From JBAYJS01 sp041664985 (GTDB lineage Bacteria > Patescibacteriota > Patescibacteriia > Buchananbacterales > UBA6539): a DNA stretch of 11,460 nt. The stretch covers positions 1-11,460 of the forward strand of contig JBAYJS010000034.1 of the NCBI GenBank assembly GCA_041664985.1, read 5' to 3'. Made by a program: the position numbers and the translations under genes. The notes beneath the pieces were generated by a model. That model did no database searches. It saw nothing but the letters and a program-made list of their open reading frames with translations, and was not told where the DNA came from. Shown one piece after another: positions 1-5,793 of this stretch; the stretch's first letter is position 1, and every line of letters begins with the position of its first letter.

Positions 1-1986
1 GGTGAAATTAACGGTTCAGAAATTTGTGATAACGGCCAAAGCAACGGGCAATATGGTTTTTGCAATCTGGATTGCACCGGCCAAACTCCGAGTGTTTGTG
101 GCAATCAAGTCAAAGAAGGCGAAGAGCAATGTGACGACGGTAATGTCGTTAGCGGCGATGGTTGCAGTGAAACCTGTACCACCGAAATAGTGGCCAGCTG
201 CGGCGACGGAATTTTGCAAGAAGGCGAACAGTGTGATGACGGAATTGAAGGTTCCCAAACCTGTACACCAAATTGCGAAATCATCGCGCCGGTTTGTGAC
301 CCAAATCAAGAATTAATAGTCAATGGTGACTTTGAAGAACCGATTGTTCAAAATCCATCACTTTGGGATATTTTTGACAGTAGTGCCGCCAAATGGAATA
401 TTGATTGGTTGTCAGTAGCGCCGGTGACTTATCAGGATGTAACCAGACCGATTTTTGCCAGCCTGGAATTACAGAACGGTGTTAATGGTTGGTTGGCAGC
501 TAACGGCAGTCAATATGCCGAACTAGACAGTGATTGGCAAGGCCCAAGCGGCTCTCTTGATGGCGAACCCGCTTCAGTTAAAATTTATCAGGATATCCAA
601 ACCATTCCCGGTTATAAATATTTAGTTAAATTTTCATTTTCCGCCAGGCCCGATACCGCCATTGGAAACAATCAATTGGAATTTGGCTGGAACAATGCTT
701 TTACCGACACTTTGTCAGCCACGGGTGGAATTAGTAATGTCTGGACAAATTATGAATACACTTTAACCGCTGATACTACCACTACCAAAATTCAATTCTC
801 GGATTTAGGTACACCTGATTCTTTGGGAACATTTTTAGACAATGTCAGTGTCAGATGTATTCCAAACAATCTAGAACCGGTTTGTGGTAATAATATTCAA
901 GAAGGCAATGAAGAATGCGATGGCCAAGCTGGCATAACTACCGGCTATACTTGCAGTGAAACTTGCACTTTGGTACCGGTCAATCCCGGCTGTCAATCCG
1001 GCGCCACTCAGGCTTGTACGCTTGAAGGAGTCGGTGTTTGTGCCGGCGGTACTCAAACTTGCGAAGCCGGCCAATGGAGCAGCTGCGTTGCCAATTTAGC
1101 CAGTGCTGAAACTTGCGACGGTTTGGACAATAATTGCGATGGTAGTGTTGACGAAGGTTTGAGTTGCAATTCTAATCCGCCAGGCGGTGGTGGAGGCGGA
1201 GGTGGTGGTAGCGGTCCGATTGGCTTATATATCCATAATGAAAAAAGTGACAGCGGCACTGATACGGTTACGGCATTGATTACTTGGTTTACCAATAAAC
1301 CAGCCACTACGCGCGTAGTTTATGATACGGTTTCTCATCCGGAATTAGGAATTGCTCCAAACTACGGCTACGCTTGGTCAACTGAAGTTTCCGACCTTGA
1401 TCCAAAAGTGACTTTCCATTCCGTTACTATTACCGGTTTACTGCCGGATACGACTTATTATTTCCGACCAATCTCTGCAGCTTCGCCTGAAATTTTAGGT
1501 AAAGAAATAACTTTTGCGACCTTAGCTCCTCAAACCGTACCAGAACCAGAAGGAATTGTGGCTGGTGTTAAAATTGAAGCACCAGAAGAGCCAGCCCAAA
1601 ATCCACCAACCGAGGAGCCAACCGGTGTGGTGGCCGGTTCGGCTTTTGAAGAAAAATTAGCCCAAGCGCCGACCGATTCATTACCGGCCGAAAATGCTAT
1701 TCCAACCCCAGAACCGCTGCCCGAAGTAAAACCGACTGATTGCAGTTTCTGGCTTTGGCTTTTGTTGATAATTGATTTGGTCTTGTCTGGTATAATTTGG
1801 AATCAAAGCAAAGGCACTAAAAATTCCTGGATTAAATATCTCTGGCTAGATTCAGCGATTCTTTCACTTTTACCAACTATAATTTGGTATCCAAATTGTT
1901 GGTTGGTTGGTTGGCTTTTGGTTTTATTGGTAATGATAGCAATTTATCTGGCTCTAACTTGGCCCAAAAAAACCAAACAATCATAA
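1..1986 (+). CDS. Large secreted Cys-rich multidomain surface protein, 5' end cut off by the window
   Basis: Frame 1 is open from base 1 with no credible start, so 661 C-terminal residues are seen and the gene begins upstream. The GTG at 190 lies inside a repeat and is not the start. In order: three DUF4215/Myxococcus-type disulfide repeats (about 1-81, 97-180, 199-276, pattern CGN/D..EG.EQCDDG...C..C); a jelly-roll, carbohydrate-binding-like domain (about 310-861, begins ELIVNGDFEEP); a fourth Cys repeat (883-966); a MopE-like metal-binding motif with CDGLDNNCDGSVDEG (1108-1161); a poly-Gly linker (about 1180-1215); a fibronectin-III-like domain with ITWFTNKPATTRVVY and YYFRPIS (about 1222-1530); a Pro/Glu-rich linker; and three C-terminal membrane helices (from Cys codon 1741) ending in Lys. 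I infer an exported, disulfide-stabilised, membrane-anchored protein, possibly for adhesion or metal/glycan binding. Its last two modules recur in the next gene. Ligand unknown. Confidence 0.9.
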   Translation, partial: GEINGSEICDNGQSNGQYGFCNLDCTGQTPSVCGNQVKEGEEQCDDGNVVSGDGCSETCTTEIVASCGDGILQEGEQCDDGIEGSQTCTPNCEIIAPVCDPNQELIVNGDFEEPIVQNPSLWDIFDSSAAKWNIDWLSVAPVTYQDVTRPIFASLELQNGVNGWLAANGSQYAELDSDWQGPSGSLDGEPASVKIYQDIQTIPGYKYLVKFSFSARPDTAIGNNQLEFGWNNAFTDTLSATGGISNVWTNYEYTLTADTTTTKIQFSDLGTPDSLGTFLDNVSVRCIPNNLEPVCGNNIQEGNEECDGQAGITTGYTCSETCTLVPVNPGCQSGATQACTLEGVGVCAGGTQTCEAGQWSSCVANLASAETCDGLDNNCDGSVDEGLSCNSNPPGGGGGGGGGSGPIGLYIHNEKSDSGTDTVTALITWFTNKPATTRVVYDTVSHPELGIAPNYGYAWSTEVSDLDPKVTFHSVTITGLLPDTTYYFRPISAASPEILGKEITFATLAPQTVPEPEGIVAGVKIEAPEEPAQNPPTEEPTGVVAGSAFEEKLAQAPTDSLPAENAIPTPEPLPEVKPTDCSFWLWLLLIIDLVLSGIIWNQSKGTKNSWIKYLWLDSAILSLLPTIIWYPNCWLVGWLLVLLVMIAIYLALTWPKKTKQS

Positions 1987-2009
1987 ATTACATCAATTAG
2001 TCATAAAAA

Positions 2010-2043
2010 GGGGAGGGGCTTGTGTCCCTCCCTGATTATTTTT
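2010..2043 (+). terminator. Intrinsic terminator after the Cys-rich surface protein gene
   Basis: A perfect 7-bp GC stem, GGGAGGG (2011-2017) with CCCTCCC (2026-2032), has an 8-nt loop. An A run (2005-2009) precedes it and a T-rich tail (2036-2043) follows. It lies 24 bp after the TAA at 1984-1986. The G-rich arm resembles a ribosome binding site but sits inside the hairpin. A TTG at 2020 falls in the loop, which argues against that TTG as the next gene's start. Confidence 0.75.
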
Positions 2044-2052
2044 AGATTAACT

Positions 2053-3354
2053 ATGTTCAAAAAACCCCGGCAAAAAAATAAATTGGCTTTAGTTTCAGCT
2101 TTGGCGCTATTGATTATTTTTGGTTTTGGTTTAGCCTTGCCGGTTAAAGCCCAGACTCCTGGCCAAATTTTTGGCACCATTTTTGAAGACATTAATATTA
2201 ATAATCAGCTGGATTTTGGCGAAAATAAATTGTCAGGTTGGCAAGTTGATTTGATTGTCAAAGGTCAAATTGTAAATTCGGTTTTAACTAATGCTGACGG
2301 AAAATATTATTTTAATGATTTAGTCGCTGGGACTTATCAGCTGCAAGTTAAAACTTTAAACACTTGGCAGCCGGTTTTACAAAATTCAGTTTCAATAAAT
2401 TTGACCGCCGGACAAGCGGCAGAATACAATTTTTCCGAATACCAAATCATTAAGCCGGTCAATCAGGCTGGCCCGATGATGCAGTTGCATACTGTTAAAA
2501 TTGATCAAATTTCGCCAGGTTCAGTTCAGATTACTTGGTTTACCAGCCAGCCGGCCACTTCACAAATAGTTTACGGCAAAAATTCCAAAACCGGCAGTCA
2601 GTTAGTGGCAACTGACAATCAATTTGGTTATCTTAGCGCCACTCAAACTGATTTTTCGGTTTCAACTTTTCACACTGTGACTTTGACCAATTTAGAGCCT
2701 GAGGCGATTTATTATTTTCGGCCGATATCTTTGCCCGATCCAAAACAATGGTTTGGTGCGCCTAGATTTTTGGGTGATGAGTTGACTTTTGCCACGCCCA
2801 AAAATGAAAAATCCGATGATGTAAAAATTTCACCAGTCAAAATAAATAAAAAAATATCTTCAGTGGCTTTTGAGGAAAAAAACAATTTGCCGACAAATTT
2901 AGCCAATCCGGAAATTGTAGTCAAACAAGCTGATAATAATCAAGAAGTTGTGGTTTTGGGTCAAAAAATTAACAGCTTGATGCCAGTTAAAAATTGTTTG
3001 TTTTGGCTTTGGCTTTTATTGGTACTTGATATTTTAGCCATTGGTTTTATCAGGACTAAAGATAAAAAAACCAGACCGACAAATCAACAAAAAACCTGGT
3101 GGCTGGTTGGGATTTTTGTTTTAGTGCCGTTTGCCATGGGTTATCCGGATTGTTGGTTATCAGCTTGGCTGGTTTTGATGTTACTTTTTGCCATTATTTA
3201 TTTAATTTTACCCAAGAAAAAAACTCCACCGGTTAATTTTTTTGGTCCGGCCGGTAACGATGCGCTTTTAGAATCAATCAGCTCAAATAAAGATCTAAAT
3301 TCGGAAAAAATAAACAACAGGGAACAACCACCATTATCAAAATCAGAAAATTAG
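2053..3354 (+). CDS. Secreted Cna-B/SdrD-like plus FN3-like protein with three-helix C-terminal membrane module
   Basis: 433 residues. ATG 2053 is chosen because it directly precedes a classic signal peptide: basic MFKKPRQKNK, a hydrophobic core to about residue 30, and a likely cut after VKA (33/34). The alternative TTG at 2020 lies in a terminator loop. Residues about 37-110 form a Cna-B/SdrD_B-like beta-sandwich (FEDININNQLDFGE, then DGKYYFNDLVAGTYQLQV); its D-x-N-x-N-x-x-D pattern suggests calcium binding. Residues about 150-255 are a fibronectin-III-like domain with ITWFTSQPATSQIVY and YYFRPIS, close to the one in the preceding gene. A linker leads to Cys315-LFWLWLLL, two further helices and YPDCWL (Cys367), then a hydrophilic tail of about 45 residues, presumably cytosolic. 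I infer a surface protein with folded domains outside. No Shine-Dalgarno is visible. It is probably a paralogue or partner of the first gene product. Confidence 0.9.
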   Translation: MFKKPRQKNKLALVSALALLIIFGFGLALPVKAQTPGQIFGTIFEDININNQLDFGENKLSGWQVDLIVKGQIVNSVLTNADGKYYFNDLVAGTYQLQVKTLNTWQPVLQNSVSINLTAGQAAEYNFSEYQIIKPVNQAGPMMQLHTVKIDQISPGSVQITWFTSQPATSQIVYGKNSKTGSQLVATDNQFGYLSATQTDFSVSTFHTVTLTNLEPEAIYYFRPISLPDPKQWFGAPRFLGDELTFATPKNEKSDDVKISPVKINKKISSVAFEEKNNLPTNLANPEIVVKQADNNQEVVVLGQKINSLMPVKNCLFWLWLLLVLDILAIGFIRTKDKKTRPTNQQKTWWLVGIFVLVPFAMGYPDCWLSAWLVLMLLFAIIYLILPKKKTPPVNFFGPAGNDALLESISSNKDLNSEKINNREQPPLSKSEN

Positions 3355-3356
3355 AA

Positions 3357-3501
3357 TAAAAAGCAAGAAAATATAGCTTAGAGTTCTCCCCCTTAGTTTA
3401 AGGGGGAGTTAGAGGGGGTTATAGCTTAATAAAGCTTTATAACTACCCTAACCCCTCTTGTCTCAAGAGGGGGATGTTTAAGCTGGTTTTCTTGTTTTTT
3501 T
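3357..3501. repeat. Nested palindromic element (MITE/REP-like) after the second surface protein gene
   Basis: About 145 bp fold as one imperfect palindrome with side hairpins. The outer arms are 3358-3371 (A-rich, AAGCAAGAAAA) with 3487-3500 (TTTTCTTGTTTTT), then AGCTTA (3375-3380) with TAAGCT (3479-3484). Inside lie hairpin CTCCCCCTTA (3386-3395)/TAAGGGGGAG (3399-3408), central hairpin GTTATAGCTT.../TATAAC (about 3419-3444), and hairpin CCCCTCTTG (3452-3460)/CAAGAGGGG (3464-3472). The G-rich strand TTAGAGGGGG (3410-3417 region) is echoed by CCCTAACCCCTC (3446-3457). No ORF is inside. The outer arms with their T-rich end could act as a terminator for the upstream gene. The cloverleaf form suggests a non-autonomous mobile or REP-like element, possibly inserted into a terminator loop. 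Copy number elsewhere is unknown. Confidence 0.6.
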
Positions 3502-3532
3502 GGCTAAATTCAGCTATTTATAACCATTATGA

Positions 3533-3561
3533 TTGACAAAATCTTTAAAATATGCTATACT
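3533..3561 (+). promoter_or_regulatory. Strong sigma-70-type promoter for the hairpin-rich transcription unit
   Basis: A perfect TTGACA (3533-3538) is followed by a 17-nt spacer and TATACT (3556-3561, five of six consensus bases). TG at 3553-3554 gives an extended -10. Transcription should begin near 3568. It is the best promoter match in the window, and the only one with a full consensus -35. Confidence 0.85.
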
Positions 3562-3567
3562 AATTTA

Positions 3568-3710
3568 TTAATGTTGAGAAGTTTGACAATAGTAATATTT
3601 TTAAACTCCTCACCAGTAGTGAGAAAACAACACCAATCCGCCCACCAGAGGGCATTGCAAGACCTTAGCTCAATTTGTGGGCTAAGGAAAAAGAGAGTGG
3701 AGGATTGAAA
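3568..3710 (+). promoter_or_regulatory. Structured 5' leader with competing hairpins and a canonical ribosome binding site
   Basis: The predicted leader is about 143 nt. TGAG-a-AGTTT (3575-3584) can pair with AAACT-c-CTCA (3603-3612). Alternatively CTCAC (3609-3613) pairs with GTGAG (3619-3623). The two share 3609-3612 and are mutually exclusive. GCCC (3640-3643)/GGGC (3650-3653) is a small hairpin. CCTTAGCTCA (3663-3672) pairs with TGGGCTAAGG (3678-3687), a 10-bp stem including one G-U. GGAGG at 3699-3703 lies 7 nt before ATG 3711, ideal spacing. No known riboswitch class was recognised. Confidence 0.5.
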
Positions 3711-4334
3711 ATGAGAGTTACAGTCGATAGTGGTTTGTTGGTCATCGGCCAAGCGGCCGGTGCCGAAGGTAGATTGTTTCCCTTCGCTTGCGAAGGGATG
3801 GCAGTGATGAATCGGAATGAATTTATTGTTCCGATTCATCGAGACACAATGGGGACGTCAACGTCCCTAGAAGTCTCAAGTGGCGGCGCGGCAAAACCGC
3901 CCCTTGAGGAGAGGATTGTCGAGGGCAGGAAAAGTGGTTTTGATGAGTTCTACGGATTCACCAGGGTAGAACTTCATCCTGGAGATTGTTTGGAGATCCA
4001 GACGGCCAACTCCTGCATCTCGGCAAAGATTGCCGAGATCGAGTCTGACACATGTGTCAGACTCAAAGAAATTTGCTATGACGGCCCTTGGCGGAATTTT
4101 CAGCAATCTTCTTGCCTGACATTTGGTCTCATTAGATACGAGACCAGTGGGAAAGAAGATGTCATCGCCACTGGATTTGCCGGCACACTTCGGCAATACC
4201 AGGCTCTCCGGGCAGGGGAGGACTATACTTCTGGCGTCCAGTATCCGAGCCAGGAGGAAGTCAGGCGTCGCCGCCAAGGTCTTGAACCGGCGGCCGAACA
4301 CGCCGAAGATATGGCCGAGGCATTGGGCTACTAA
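3711..4334 (+). CDS. Hypothetical protein encoded by a GC-richer, hairpin-studded ORF
   Basis: 207 codons, ATG chosen for the GGAGG 7 nt upstream. An in-frame TTG at 3675 lies in a leader hairpin. I do not recognise the family. The product has no signal peptide or membrane helix. It contains a Cys-containing, probably beta-rich middle (GFTRVELHPGDCLEIQT... CISAKIAEIESDTCVRLKEI, residues about 87-125) and ends in a charged, probably helical tail (PSQEEVRRRRQGLEP...EHAEDMAEALGY). LHPGD faintly recalls the LHPGE turn of dCTP deaminase/dUTPase folds, but their RSS motif is absent, so no function is given. Codon choice is unlike the neighbours: many GCC, GGC, GAG, GTC and CGG. Sampled lines are 45-67% GC, against about 32% in a line of the PfkB gene. 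Many perfect hairpins run through the ORF (see the entry for 3568-4480). Coding is supported by the long open frame, codon-like pattern and ribosome site. The alternative is a structured RNA with a fortuitous ORF. Confidence 0.6.
   Translation: MRVTVDSGLLVIGQAAGAEGRLFPFACEGMAVMNRNEFIVPIHRDTMGTSTSLEVSSGGAAKPPLEERIVEGRKSGFDEFYGFTRVELHPGDCLEIQTANSCISAKIAEIESDTCVRLKEICYDGPWRNFQQSSCLTFGLIRYETSGKEDVIATGFAGTLRQYQALRAGEDYTSGVQYPSQEEVRRRRQGLEPAAEHAEDMAEALGY
4041..4064. repeat. Perfect 24-bp palindrome inside the hairpin-rich ORF
   Basis: GAGTCTGACACA (4041-4052) is followed directly by its exact reverse complement with no spacer. It sits immediately after the 10-bp hairpin 4017-4039. Because it is self-complementary, both strands encode SDTCVRL here. 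A no-loop palindrome suits binding of a dimeric protein to DNA better than an RNA hairpin, though an RNA stem with a 4-nt loop is also possible. Confidence 0.8.
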
Positions 4335-4480
4335 AGACAATGTCGCGTGATTCACATCGCTAATCAGCCGATTGGTTGAAAAGCGGAATGAGTCCGAACA
4401 AGTTGAGGCGCAATACAGATGTGTGTTGCCCTCTCCCCAAAATTCATAATTTCAATTGTGACTTTTGGGGAGAGAAGAGA
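4335..4480 (+). terminator. Structured 3' trailer ending in a long hairpin, probable transcript end
   Basis: After the TAA, CAATACA (4411-4417) pairs with TGTGTTG (4422-4428) around GATG. Then CTCTCCCCAAAA (4431-4442) pairs perfectly with TTTTGGGGAGAG (4463-4474), and the inside continues as a nearly self-complementary stretch (4445-4460), giving about 20 bp overall. The following bases are purine-rich, not a U run, so it is not a textbook intrinsic terminator. It may be a 3'-end stabiliser or processing structure. Nothing else is seen in 4335-4532 except the -10 element at 4481. Confidence 0.5.
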
Positions 4481-4486
4481 TATAAT
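4456..4486 (+). promoter_or_regulatory. Possible promoter of the CAP protein gene
   Basis: TATAAT at 4481-4486 is a perfect -10 hexamer, about 45 nt before the start at 4533. The best -35 is TTGTGA (4456-4461, four of six), with a long 19-nt spacer, and it lies inside the hairpin 4431-4474. The -10 is convincing, the -35 weak. Confidence 0.35.
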
Positions 4487-4532
4487 TATATTAGGTTATC
4501 TTGAGATTAAACTAACTTAGTCAATATTTGTT

Positions 4533-5708
4533 ATGTTTTGGCCAAAAAATAATAAAAAAACAAAGAAAAGCCAATGGTTTGGTTTTTTTTGGTATAAATT
4601 AAAACAGCCATTTTTGTTTTTTTATGATTTTTTAAAGCCCAGACGCTGGCGCCAGTTTTTTACCGGTCAAAAAAAGGAAATTCGGCAGCTGTCTTCGGGC
4701 CAGGAAACTTTTAAACAATTTTATTCTGATTCTCATAGGCTTTTAAATAATCTTTTCATTCCAAATGAAAATAACGGCTATCGGCCAAAAAGTCTGAGAC
4801 CAAAAAGTTTGTTAACTTATGCTTTTTTGGCAGTAGCACTAAAGTTTTTGGTGGTTGGATTTTTGTTTTTTACTTATCCTAACCAAGCCGAACTTTCAGC
4901 TATTGTTTCAAATAAAATTATCAGTTTGATTAATCAGTCAAGAATTGAAGCCGGTGTTTCGCCCTTAGTCCAAGATGAGATTTTAGCCAAATTTGCTCAA
5001 GAAAAAGGCGGCGATATGATTGCCCGAAACTATTTTGCCCATGATACGCCCGAAGGCAAACGGCCATGGCAATGGATTAACAAAGGTGAATATGATTATG
5101 TTTATGCCGGCGAAAATTTAGCTATGGATTTTACCGAGGCTGAAGATGTCCACGACGCTTTTATGAAAAGCCCCAGCCACCGCAAAAATATTTTAAATGA
5201 AAAATATAAAGATGTCGGGATTGCGGTTTTAAATGGCGAGCTTGACGGTCACAAAACTATTTTATTGGTTGAATTTTTTGGTACCAATCGATCCGAGGCG
5301 GCTAATCTAGCCGCAACCAAAGAAAATGTCCAAGTTGAAGAAAAAACCTCAACCACAACTTCGGTTTTGGGCCAGGCTTTAAATCAACCTGAGCCGGTAG
5401 CCCAGACGCCAGATATTAACAGCAGTGTCTCCAATCAAAAAGTTATTAGTGTCATGCCGGCTAAAGCCCAAACCGAAACTGTAGTTGACTTATTAATTGA
5501 ATCTTCAAATATATTCTTTATTGCCTTGATGATTTTCCTTTCAATTTCATTAATTATAAATATTATCGTTAAAATAAAAATCCAACACCCGGCAATTATT
5601 TTGCAAAGTGTGGTGGTAATTGCATTAATTGGCGCCATGCTTTTGGTTAAATTTCATTTTGCCGAAAATGTTGCTTCCAGTATTTTGATTCTTTCGGCCA
5701 ATCTTTAA
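4533..5708 (+). CDS. Membrane-anchored CAP/SCP (YkwD-like) domain protein
   Basis: 391 residues. Residues 1-90 are basic and Phe/Trp-rich, presumably cytosolic. One helix spans about 93-114 (LLTYAFLAVALKFLVVGFLF). The CAP domain (PF00188 type) covers about 122-252, with His170 in HDTPEG, Glu194 in GENLA, His216 in SPSHRKNIL and Glu247 in VEFFG, the positions expected for the CAP cavity. A Ser/Thr/Gln-rich linker (about 253-320) precedes two more helices (about 327-348 and 353-373). The CAP domain should face outside, held by helices on both sides. Bacterial CAP proteins are common extracellular proteins whose activity is often unproven; roles in wall or partner interaction are inferred. Just before helix 2 lies QKVISVMPAK, nearly the same as a segment of the protein encoded at 2053-3354. 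No Shine-Dalgarno is visible. Confidence 0.92.
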   Translation: MFWPKNNKKTKKSQWFGFFWYKLKQPFLFFYDFLKPRRWRQFFTGQKKEIRQLSSGQETFKQFYSDSHRLLNNLFIPNENNGYRPKSLRPKSLLTYAFLAVALKFLVVGFLFFTYPNQAELSAIVSNKIISLINQSRIEAGVSPLVQDEILAKFAQEKGGDMIARNYFAHDTPEGKRPWQWINKGEYDYVYAGENLAMDFTEAEDVHDAFMKSPSHRKNILNEKYKDVGIAVLNGELDGHKTILLVEFFGTNRSEAANLAATKENVQVEEKTSTTTSVLGQALNQPEPVAQTPDINSSVSNQKVISVMPAKAQTETVVDLLIESSNIFFIALMIFLSISLIINIIVKIKIQHPAIILQSVVVIALIGAMLLVKFHFAENVASSILILSANL

Positions 5709-5726
5709 AAAAACAGTCTAATTAGG

Positions 5727-5765
5727 CAAAAGCTTCTTTTTATCACAAAAGGAGCTTTTGTTTTT
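5727..5765 (+). terminator. Intrinsic terminator after the CAP protein gene
   Basis: A 14-bp stem joins CAAAAGCTTCTTTT (5727-5740) with AAAAGGAGCTTTTG (5747-5760), with one G-U pair and a 6-nt loop. TTTTT follows (5761-5765). It lies 18 bp after the TAA at 5706-5708 and separates the CAP gene from the kinase genes. Confidence 0.9.
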
Positions 5766-5776
5766 GACGAGATTTG

Positions 5777-5785
5777 TGTTATAAT
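5777..5785 (+). promoter_or_regulatory. Extended -10 promoter giving a leaderless histidine kinase mRNA
   Basis: TG-T-TATAAT (TG 5777-5778, TATAAT 5780-5785) is a perfect extended -10 element. No good -35 is present: TTGTTT at 5758-5763 is the nearest and overlaps the terminator. Transcription should start near 5792, at or within two bases of ATG 5794. A leaderless mRNA is therefore likely, which fits the missing Shine-Dalgarno. Confidence 0.65.
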
Positions 5786-5793
5786 TTAGCCAT

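Larger units (their letters stand above)
3568..4480 (+). other. Hairpin-dense transcription unit, candidate structured RNA overlapping the ORF
   Basis: Read as RNA, local stems occur throughout leader, ORF and trailer. Main ones: 3744-3750/3755-3761; 3779-3787/3790-3798 (9 bp, CUUG-type tip); 3806-3817/3829-3840 (12 bp); 3852-3858/3861-3867, with outer GAGAC 3841-3845/GTCTC 3873-3877; 3875-3886/3897-3908 (11 bp, one mismatch); 3961-3967/3976-3982; 4017-4026/4030-4039 (10 bp); 4041-4052/4053-4064 (12 bp); 4124-4130/4140-4146; 4144-4150/4168-4174; 4177-4182/4191-4196; 4204-4209/4215-4220; 4231-4234/4238-4241; 4271-4274/4290-4293; 4411-4417/4422-4428; 4431-4442/4463-4474. Several share bases and so compete. 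The pattern ignores the ORF ends, suggesting selection on the nucleic acid. I could not match it to tmRNA, RNase P, 6S, OLE, GOLLD, ROOL or a group I/II intron by eye. Confidence 0.5.

Noticed and set aside
2..190. Separate 62-codon ORF at the left edge
   Set aside because: It is out of frame with the Cys-rich protein, which reads through 1-190 in frame 1 with clear CDDGN..C..C repeats.
190..192. GTG 190 as start of the first surface protein
   Set aside because: The frame is open upstream with further DUF4215 repeats, and a start there would leave an exported protein without a signal peptide.
2020..2022. TTG 2020 as start of the second surface protein, using the upstream GGAGG
   Set aside because: The G-rich run and the TTG lie in the stem and loop of an intrinsic terminator, the spacing is only 3 nt, and the signal peptide begins properly at ATG 2053.
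3386..3472. CRISPR array
   Set aside because: The repeats are inverted and adjacent, not direct and regularly spaced, and no cas gene is nearby.
3675..3677. TTG 3675 as start of the hairpin-rich ORF
   Set aside because: It lies in the loop of leader hairpin 3663-3687 and lacks a ribosome site, while ATG 3711 has an ideal one.
3711..4334. dCTP deaminase/dUTPase assignment from the LHPGD turn
   Set aside because: The RSS motif and catalytic residues of those families are not visible; one short turn is not evidence.
3876..4355. 159-codon antisense ORF on the - strand
   Set aside because: GC-richer palindromic sequence tends to leave the opposite strand open. There is no ribosome site or promoter, and its likeness to the + product (SDTCVRL) comes from the palindrome at 4041-4064.
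3533..4500. Known RNA such as tmRNA, RNase P RNA, group I or II intron
   Set aside because: None of the sequence hallmarks I know for these was found, and no intron-encoded reverse transcriptase or homing enzyme is present.
5764..5769. TTGACG as the -35 of the kinase promoter
   Set aside because: It is only 10 bp from the -10 hexamer, too close for a sigma-70 promoter.
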